Positions 57,123 through 64,000 of a stretch of 64,000 nt of DNA are shown here, piece by piece; within the stretch, counting starts at the first letter, position 1; every line of letters begins with the position of its first letter. The DNA is taken from contig CM062820.1 of the NCBI GenBank assembly GCA_031772625.1, positions 1,079,609,369 through 1,079,673,368 on the forward strand, written 5' to 3'. Both the position numbers and the translations under genes were made by a program. The stretch is from Pinus tabuliformis (Eukaryota > Streptophyta > Pinopsida > Pinales > Pinaceae). Below the pieces are notes generated by a model. That model was not told the origin of the DNA and did no database searches. It was given only the letters and a program-made list of their open reading frames with translations.

Positions 57123-58174
57123 TGTTACACTAAAAAATGTCACCATGGCTATTTATAGTTAGTATGGCTCTATCAATAGTCATGCTATCCTCTTAGGCAA
57201 GTCTTATGCCTCTGCTCTCCATGTCAAACTCCAAAAAGAGAGAAAGTCTTTATAAATGTATTTATCTTTGGGTACGCAGGTTCTCTCAACCTTACCTGCG
57301 GGTACGCACCCAATGTTCACAAAAGTTGCGTACTTGTACGCTCTGTATGTAAAGGGGCAGGTGCGTCCCCCTGTAAAGGTCAAAATGTGCAAGTTTCATC
57401 TTTAAAAAGTTACTTGTGGTCATTTCTAGAGAATTCTAGAAGGTTGTTCGACGTGTATTGAGCGCCTCCAGATGGTTCATGTACCCCTACCAAAGAGGAA
57501 CTTATCCCATCAATGAGGGAGCTATCCCATACAAAGAGGGGATTATCCCATTGATGGTGGACCTGAATAACTTCTTCTAGACCACTATAAATACAGGCAT
57601 TGGGCCAGAAGGAGGGGAGGTTGGAAGCTAAAAATTTCTAAGGGTAGATGCTGCTAGAATTAGGACTCCCATTTAGAAGCTTGTGAGGAGAGATTGCCAT
57701 CTTTGCTTGTTCTATTTGGAAGTGGGTGAGCTTTGTCAAAGTAAAGGAGAACTCTTGATGGACCCTGGGAGGGACTTGCACAACACCAAGGCTCAGGTTG
57801 TAATTGTTCCTTTTGTTTCCTATTAATGCAAATGAGTCCATTCTTCTCAATAACTTGTTATTTATGAGTTGTTTCATGTATTCCTTGGTCTATGTGTTAA
57901 ATGTGTTTTATTCTATGAGATTATCAAGTGCTATTTAATCGTTTGATTGTTAGTGGATGCAGGTTTCAAAGTGAAGGAGGAGCTCATCTGGATCAGTGAA
58001 GCTGGACTGCTACAACAGCGTTGGACTACAGGTAGGATCTAAACACTTGATTTCTTATATAGTAAATGCATGTTTAGAGAAGGATTGCTCTTATTTGTCT
58101 TGTTTGTCACTAGAGAGTCTTAGGCTCCTAGGGAGGTTGGTTGTGTCCGCACTATCGACTCTTTCCGCCTGACA
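57123..58174 (+). repeat. TR2 3' LTR
   Basis: 1052 bases, the same structure as the 5' LTR, followed directly by the AATAC duplication. Confidence 0.93.
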
Positions 58175-58179
58175 AATAC

Positions 58180-58822
58180 TTTCAAGATGTGGCTGTAGTA
58201 ACCAACTATAAGAATCCTCACAAGGCCCAGTTACTATTTGGGTAGGAAAGGACGTCTAGGTATTTCTAGTATTTTTTATCATACACAAAAACATACAAAA
58301 CCCTTTTTTGTTTGATTGGTCACATTGTTGAGCTGCCTTTTTGTCCATATTTTTATGTTTCTTATCAAATAATTATATTCTTGTGACTAGTGCTTTTAAT
58401 CATTATTATCTTATTATGCTGATAGTTTGAGGCATTTAGAGAAAATATCTATTAAATTAATAAATTCTTCTTGAAGAATGTTTTGTGTGTAAATTTCATT
58501 AATAATATGTCTTCTTGGTGGTAGATGAATAAGTCTAGCACCAGCAGTGCAGGAATGCTTCTTAAAATGCATTTGAGTACGGAAGTAGAAACATATTTAA
58601 GTACGGAATGAGATTACTATAGGTGAAAATATGAATTTGTGATCAAATGGTGAAGAATATTGAATTTTTGACATGCAGGTTTTGTTTTGAGTACCCTCAT
58701 TTAGATAACCCAGAAACGGTTTGGAAAAATTCGACATTATAAGGAAGCTATGGTCATGGGAATATTACAACACAAGTTAAGTACAAAATCTGGGTATTTT
58801 GTTGTGCATTGAATGTTTCGGT
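58180..58822. other. Non-coding stretch upstream of the gene-fragment mosaic
   Basis: AT-rich. No clear coding. It may contain decayed introns or exons of the kinase that starts at 58823, since genomic-looking sequence leads into it, but I could not identify the kinase N-lobe. Confidence 0.4.
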
Positions 58823-59085
58823 GCTGCATAGAGAACGGTCTTCATCTCATATTCCATTTCAATGTGCATGGTAGTTTGGCTTCACTCCTTCATGGTACTA
58901 AGACTAGGGTGCTGGAATGGTCAATTAGGTACAAGTTAGCAATTGGAACAACACGGGGGTTGCATTATCTACACAAATGCTGCCAGTGACACATCATCCA
59001 TAGAGATATAAAGTCTTCAAATGTCTTGACTAGGCAGGGATTTTGAACCACATATTTCATATTTTGGATTGTCAAAATGGCTTCT
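58823..59085 (+). pseudogene. Receptor-like cytoplasmic kinase fragment (catalytic loop region)
   Basis: Reads CIENGLHLIFHFNVHGSLAS, LLHGTKTRVLEWSIRYKLAI, GTTRGLHYLHKCCQ, then a stop, then HIIHRDIKSSNVL, the HRD catalytic loop of a plant receptor-like cytoplasmic kinase. After a one-base shift it continues DFEPHISYFGLSKWLL, in which the metal-binding DFG is YFG. It stops abruptly where Ran-like sequence begins. The stop, the frameshift and the lost DFG aspartate show that it is dead. The C-lobe of what looks like the same kinase resumes at about 59746. Confidence 0.85.
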
Positions 59086-59305
59086 AAAACAGTAAAGCTT
59101 CATCTTACCGGGTAGTTTGAGAAGAAATATGAGCCTACCATTGGTGTTGAAGTCCATCCTCTTGTGTTTTTTACAAACGATGGGAAAATTCGCTTTTATT
59201 GTGGGGACATTGCTAGGCAAGAGAACCCAACAGCAGTATGAGGCAAAACATGTAGCAGCTATGACCCAACCTCTTCAAGATAACGATGATGATGCTTTTG
59301 AATAG
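59086..59305 (+). pseudogene. Ran GTPase fragment with internal deletion
   Basis: From 59086 one frame reads TVKLHLTG, stop, [35 protein letters not shown]: the switch I to switch II part of Ran, with the usual W, T and G of the WDTAGQ motif altered. In another frame the next bases read [20 protein letters not shown] and DDAFE followed by a stop, which is the acidic Ran C-terminus. Some 120 central codons are missing. Ran controls nuclear transport. This copy is clearly non-functional; the C-terminal match, including the stop codon position, supports identity. Confidence 0.85.
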
Positions 59306-59322
59306 TTTTGTTAATATGATTT

Positions 59323-60141
59323 TGCATATTTAGGGACATTCTAAAAAGTATTGTATATGGTGGTTTGATAGTATCACTTACCAGTCTTGGAATTGTTTCA
59401 TCTACAGTGGGTGGGGAGGCAAAAACATTAACAGTAATTGCCATAGGCTTGTCAAATTTGGTTACAGGATTGTTTGTGATATTGAACAATATATTAGATT
59501 TTGAACGCTATCACAAAGATAAGTTTATTGAGAGGATTTTGCATAGCTCTTGGTTCGATGGGTCTGTTGCAATTGTTTCTTATATTATCTTCGGTTCCTT
59601 GGCACAAATCATATATGCCTTCTCTTTCCAAATCAGCAATGAAAGCAATGATACTCTGTACAAATTCATTGCAACAAGTGCCGTGTTTTCAGTTTGTATC
59701 ATCTTACTTGCACTGGGGAAAGCTCGAATTACTAAAAATCCTACATTCGAACAGTTACTCTCTACATTGTCACTGGCTTTTGGAGTGTTGTTGCTTGAGA
59801 TTATCTCAGATCGTAGATCAGTGGATGCTTCTGAGCAGAATATATTGTCTTGGGCTAAACCCTTAATGGAGTCTGGAAACATCCATGAACTAATAGATCC
59901 ACATCTTCAAGGTCAATATGACACTCATCAGATGAAGAGAATGGTGTTAATTGCTTCACTCTGCGTAAGACATTCAACTATATGGCGGCCATCAATGAAT
60001 GAGGTGTTACAGTTATTGATAAAAGGTCAAAGTAATGAGGTAGCAAATTATTGGAAAATGCCAACATCCTTGATAAATAAAGATGATGATGACAGACTGG
60101 AGCTCGCCAGCTGTGCGTTGCCCCTGCCAGCAATGCGATGA
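59323..60141 (+). pseudogene. Fused open frame: VIT/MEB-type membrane segment joined to kinase C-lobe
   Basis: One uninterrupted frame without a suitable ATG near its start. The first half (to about 59740) reads FRDILKSIVYGGLIVSLTSL, GIVSSTVGGEAKTLTVIAIG, hydrophobic segments and IIFGSLAQIIYAFSF ... IILLALGKARITK, resembling plant membrane proteins of the ER body/VIT (vacuolar iron transporter-like) family, several transmembrane helices. The second half reads AFGVLLLEIISDRRSVDASE, NILSWAKPLMESGNIHELID and RMVLIASLCVRHSTIWRPSM, the C-lobe (subdomains IX-XI) of a receptor-like cytoplasmic kinase, ending at 60141. A splice-acceptor-like sequence (ttttgcatatttag) precedes it at about 59335. It could be transcribed but lacks a start; I treat it as a pseudogene. 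Confidence 0.8.
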
Positions 60142-61525
60142 AGTCAAATTACTTCCAGAAGTCGGGATTGCAGCAACTCAAACATGAAATTGGAAGAAAA
60201 TCTTCTTGTTCTGATTTTAATTAATTTATATTAACCAAAAATCTTAAATTTATATTATATGTAACCATCGATCCATTTAATTAGAGTAGCACTGCTGCTA
60301 TATAATGGAGATTGATGTGAAAGCATATGGAGGATGGGGATCGCAAGGGATCGCTGGGAGGAAAATCACTAGGCTACATGGAGATCTGGATCTAAGCCTG
60401 TACATCGCATTCTTGAGAATCGATTTTAACTATGCCATGAGAGTAATTTGAGTCCAGTGGAATGATCCCTGGAGGAGACCATTGGAGCCCAGCACTGTAT
60501 GATTTAGCATTTGCCTAATTTGATTTCAGTAGCAATAGGATTTTGTACTTAATTTATATTTTCATGTTCTTTTGAATTTCTGAAGATGGTATTTTGATTT
60601 AGTTTTTACAGGAAGATCGAGCTGGGTGGTTGGGCCCATCATCCAGCTCATTGCCAAATTACTTAGGATTTATTCATTTCACTGCATTTTATTTCCTGTT
60701 GGTGTGATTTATTTTACTGCATTTGATTTCATGCATGAGTGATTTAAATTTTGATTCCACAATTTCGTTTTTTAGATCTCCTTTATGTTTTGATATTTAA
60801 TTATGCAGGTTTGATGCATGAGTTCAGTGATGTCATTATTATAGCATTTATTTATGAGTATATTTAGTTAACAAGCATTTCTTTTATTTATGTTCCTCAT
60901 TTCCACTATTTTCTGTGTTCAATTCATTATCTAACGAAATAGATTTTCAATTGTAAGGATTTATAATGGAAATAATAGTTATCATATGATTGTTGGAAAC
61001 TCTGATTTAATTAATTAATATTATTTGGACATTCATAAGCATTTTTAATCCTGGGATTTTAAATATTCATCATTATAATTTAATGCCAGAATTAACATGA
61101 AGAGACTTTCAGTCCAAGTTCCTGAATTGTCTAGCAAAACTCTTTGAAGATATCTCCAATCAACAAACTTAAATTTCTTAAATTGAACACTGCAATTCCT
61201 TTCCAGTAGCAAGAAGCATTTAATGATTTTTCTTAAGTACAAATTTTAAAATAGTTTGAAATTGAATTTGTTTCATGCTTTCATATTTGCACCGTAGTTG
61301 TAGTCTTTGAAGAAGCTTTGAATTCTTTATTTGTTGTAGTGTATTTATTTTGGAATGTCTTTTCTTGAATGATTTCCTTTTCGATTAAATTTTGAGGGTT
61401 TTTGATTTTACAAATCCCTGAGGTCATATTCTGGCATATATTGTGCTATGTCTCCAAGTCTTACGACCCCGGATTGACAAATTTAAATGTGGGTGTAAAT
61501 CTAGCATTTATACCTCCCAACATTT
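60142..61525. other. AT-rich non-coding stretch ending in an LTR-like 3' edge
   Basis: No gene seen. The last part ends tacctcccaaca immediately before a tRNA-Asp-like primer site, so some of this stretch is probably the 5' LTR of an old plus-strand element. Its left edge is not visible, and no second LTR lies in the window. Confidence 0.4.
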
Positions 61526-61543
61526 TGATGTCGTTGCCGGGGA
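61526..61543 (+). other. Decayed primer-binding site, tRNA-Asp type
   Basis: TGATGTCGTTGCCGGGGA compared with the common plant Gypsy site TGGCGCCGTTGCCGGGGA; three changes. It lies four bases after an LTR-like CA end. Confidence 0.55.
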
Positions 61544-61920
61544 GGCGTTGTAGGATAAGGCCTCATGTTTTGTTATGCTTTTTTTTGTAATTGAATTTTT
61601 AGATTAATGGGATTCCCCTTGCTTGTTGAAGCATACTGGATGATATTGTTGGAAAGCTCACATGCCAGATTTTCTTTACTGAAAATGAGTAATTTTATTT
61701 ACTGCAAGTGTGGTTGTTTTCTTTACTACAATTGAAATTTGTTGATTTATTATTTTTTATTTTTTTTACCATTGCAGGGCAAGTAAAAAGTGGAGATGAT
61801 GGTAAGACGTGAGTGAAGAGCCATGCATCCTCTTTTGTTTGGGTCAATCCAAAGTTTTGTTTCCTGAATAAACGAAGATTTCAAGTTTGGTGCTAATCAT
61901 ATTTTCTAGCTAGCAAAAAA

Positions 61921-62436
61921 ATGTCAAGAAGTGTGATGCTATTCCAAGAACTATCTCAAATTTTATCAGAAGCTAGGGTCTCTGCTTCATAGAAAGATCA
62001 CATTTTGGCATCAATCAGAGAAAGGTCCATTCCTCTGGAAGAGAAGATTCATGAGGATCCAGAAGATCTTCCTTAGGAGATTGAGAAGTTATGGATCATG
62101 CATGATAAAGAGAAGCCATTAGAAGAAGAACATCTATTTGATCTAGCCTGCACTTTAGAGGATAGAAAAGGAAATGTGGAGGATTTGCACGATGCAATTG
62201 ATGTTTCCCATGAATCAAGTAACCAAGAGTATATGGATCCCATAGAATCCTGGTTCCAAATGATTGTCAGTATCCACTCCTCCTTTATCATTCGACAATT
62301 TGTAGCATCACATCAATTAGTGCAGTTGGTACCTCATGTTCTGGTATTTTCTCGTATATACTTTTCAAATTTGAACATGAGTATAATTTTCCTTCTATTG
62401 CACACATGGATGCATTGGAAGTACTCCTATACTTAA
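61921..62436 (+). pseudogene. Broken acidic reading frame of unknown identity
   Basis: From an ATG: MSRSVMLFQELSQILSEARV, a stop, DHILASIRERSIPLEEKIHE, a second stop, then an open acidic stretch (EKPLEEEHLFDLACTLEDRK) and a hydrophobic tail to 62436. A T-rich tract with tgcag at about 61774-61778 could be a splice acceptor upstream. Its position downstream of the primer site suggests a gag-region remnant of the same element, but I recognise no domain. Confidence 0.35.
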
Positions 62437-64000
62437 AAAGGAGTCTTCTGCTTTTTAAGGTAGAGTAGGGTAGGAGAATAAATGAATAAAGTTGTTATAA
62501 TAACGCTATTAGGGTTTTGATTTTCAAAGTATAGCCACTGAAACTTCTTTTGATCCACATTAGTTGTTGACACACATCTGTGACAAATCTTGTTGAGTAC
62601 GATTCACTCTAATACCTCATGATTTTTCAAAAGTAACCATGATTAATCACTCTAATGAGTTGTCATATGAGATATATATTTTCAGTTTCCCTTAGAATGT
62701 ACTATTGGAGAGCCCCCTATGGTGGACCACTCTTGTAAAAGATCATAATAAGTTGTTCATGAGAACACTAGCATTATTAACTCAAAGAATCTTTCAGTCA
62801 TTATCTGGGATATTTTTAATAAGTCTTTAGGGTAGAGGAACTAGCCAGTAATGATTAGTCATTAAAAACTTTTCACGCCATCCTGTACTCTTAAGGAGTA
62901 GATCTGTCTCCCCACTTATTTAGTAACCTTTAAAGGTTAATCATAATCAAAATTATAAACAATTTAGGGAAGGATAGGAGGTCTTTTGATGAGCTGACCT
63001 ACCACGATCATAAGACCTAACATGCATGACATTACTGTTGCTGGTCACCATGCCAGAGTAATGGCTTTCAGCCAAAAAGCTAGAAGACAAGAGGTATCAT
63101 CACGAGTCGGTCTGTTCATCCATGTTACTTTTTGTGAGTGGCACTGCCATTAGCTGGTTACCAAGCCAGGACAATGCCCTTCATCTAAAATTCAAATAAT
63201 CTAACTCTGAATCTATATCTAGTAAGTGGGACACAGACATTTCATTGGGTTAAAAGACATCCCTGCTGAGGTTATGGACACCTGTGGGCAACAGGGCCAT
63301 GTCTGTGGTATTAAAGTTGATCATATACTATGATTTGCTTGGTTATCCTTCTCTTTCCCTGAAACTCGTCATTTTAATTCTTGGACAATGGTTTTAAGAT
63401 GATTTGAACATGATGCTTTGAGTTCTATCTTTCAAAAATCAAGAATCTTTAATGAAGTGGTACCCTTAGTGAAGGTAATTCTTTGTACTAGATTAAGAAG
63501 AAACTTCATTTTGAATCCAGATGACAATGAAATTTAAGTGTTCAATAAAGAGGTTGTTGATTGGTCCAGGAAAGTGTCATATTGCTTCCCCTTTTCTGGT
63601 ATCATAACTTTAATTCTTATGGTATTTGAAGTGATGAAATACTCAATCATGTTTACTCACAAAGTGTTGATTGGCAGCAATGTGTATTGATTGTAGTTAC
63701 CTCTAAATACATGATACATGACTTAGGTACAAGATTGTTATAATAGGTGCAGAAATCTTGTGATAGTCTTCTTGAAAATTGCACCTTTTTAAGCAAAATT
63801 TGATTTTTATCATAAGACTCTGGACAAAAACAAAACCAGGAGTTCATTTGGGACAAGATAACAAGTATGTGCAATACTTTTTCTCCATAATGTCTACTTT
63901 TTGTACCTGATCTTGTTACATTCCTACAATCAATTAGAACTGTAACATGGTTTCAGCCGGTATTGTAATAGTTATGTTGTAGGCTAATGAATGCTTTAAA
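62437..64000. other. Non-coding stretch to the window end
   Basis: AT-rich, with scattered short words shared within itself (for example the catgacattactgttgctggtcaccatgccag and gtggcactgccattagctggttaccaagccag pair near 63020 and 63140). No gene recognised. Confidence 0.4.

Larger units (their letters stand above)
49070..58174 (+). mobile_element. TR2: young gag-protease-only LTR retrotransposon
   Basis: LTRs 49070-50120 and 57123-58174 begin tgttacactaaaaaatg and end cgcctgaca; they differ at about twenty positions. Exact duplications AATAC flank it (49065-49069 and 58175-58179). A primer site (50123-50141) and a purine tract (tagggggtaa before 57123) are present. The interior holds one long frame (52079-53818), then about 2.1 kb of tandem modules and a 1.1 kb conserved 3' domain. 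The LTRs are unrelated to those of TR1 by eye, but the protein, primer site, purine tract and RNA modules are shared, so TR1 and TR2 are two families of one non-autonomous type. Confidence 0.93.

Noticed and set aside
59117..59305. Independent small gene with acidic C-terminus
   Set aside because: Its C-terminal half is the Ran C-terminus and its N-terminal half is Ran sequence in the wrong frame, so it is part of the Ran pseudogene.
59365..60141. Intact host membrane-kinase gene
   Set aside because: The frame has no ATG near its start, joins parts of two unrelated families, and lacks the rest of the kinase.

Overview
This window looks like intergenic DNA from a large-genome seed plant, plausibly a gymnosperm. 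It is almost wall-to-wall LTR retrotransposons, nested three deep, with plant-type primer-binding sites, plant Copia and Gypsy polyproteins, and fragments of plant host genes. I see no intact host gene. The species assignment is inference.

Layout, left to right. (1) 1-1107: unassigned non-coding DNA. (2) About 1108-6650: an old plus-strand element, E1, with degraded gag-protease and no polymerase. (3) 6651-37270: an old minus-strand element, H. Its 3' LTR is split by Copia-A (7155-12048, plus strand, with an extra LTR to 12584). Its interior is split by Gypsy-G (14641-33382, minus strand). Gypsy-G is in turn split inside gag-protease by Copia-B (24369-30808, minus strand, exact CCTCA target duplication). 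Relative LTR divergence (Copia-B low, Gypsy-G higher, H highest) agrees with this nesting order. (4) 37271-40189: AT-rich DNA with small inverted repeats. (5) 40190-48365: TR1, a young plus-strand element with an exact TCACT duplication. (6) 49070-58174: TR2, a young plus-strand element with an exact AATAC duplication. (7) 58800-60141: a mosaic of three host-gene fragments (protein kinase, Ran GTPase, VIT/MEB-type membrane protein). (8) 60142-64000: AT-rich DNA holding a decayed tRNA-Asp-type primer site and a broken acidic reading frame.

The most striking content is in TR1 and TR2. Each carries one long intact reading frame (530 and 579 codons) encoding a gag-like protein with two CX2CX3HX4C zinc knuckles and a retropepsin-like domain. 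There is no reverse transcriptase, RNase H or integrase, so both should depend on an autonomous partner. In place of pol they hold several kilobases of apparently structured RNA. This includes a tandem array of roughly 50-60 nt modules, each with two short interleaved complementary arms in the order A-B-A'-B', the topology of an H-type pseudoknot, with an A-rich third loop. The arm sequences change from module to module while complementarity is kept. Downstream are longer stems that also covary between TR1 and TR2. I do not know of a described retrotransposon feature like this.

Gypsy-G is also unusual. Besides gag, protease, RT/RNase H and integrase it has a second gag-like domain between protease and RT, and about 4 kb of extra coding-like sequence between integrase and the 3' LTR, with a possible internal TATA box and splice acceptor. 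All Copia and Gypsy polyproteins here are broken by stops or frameshifts.
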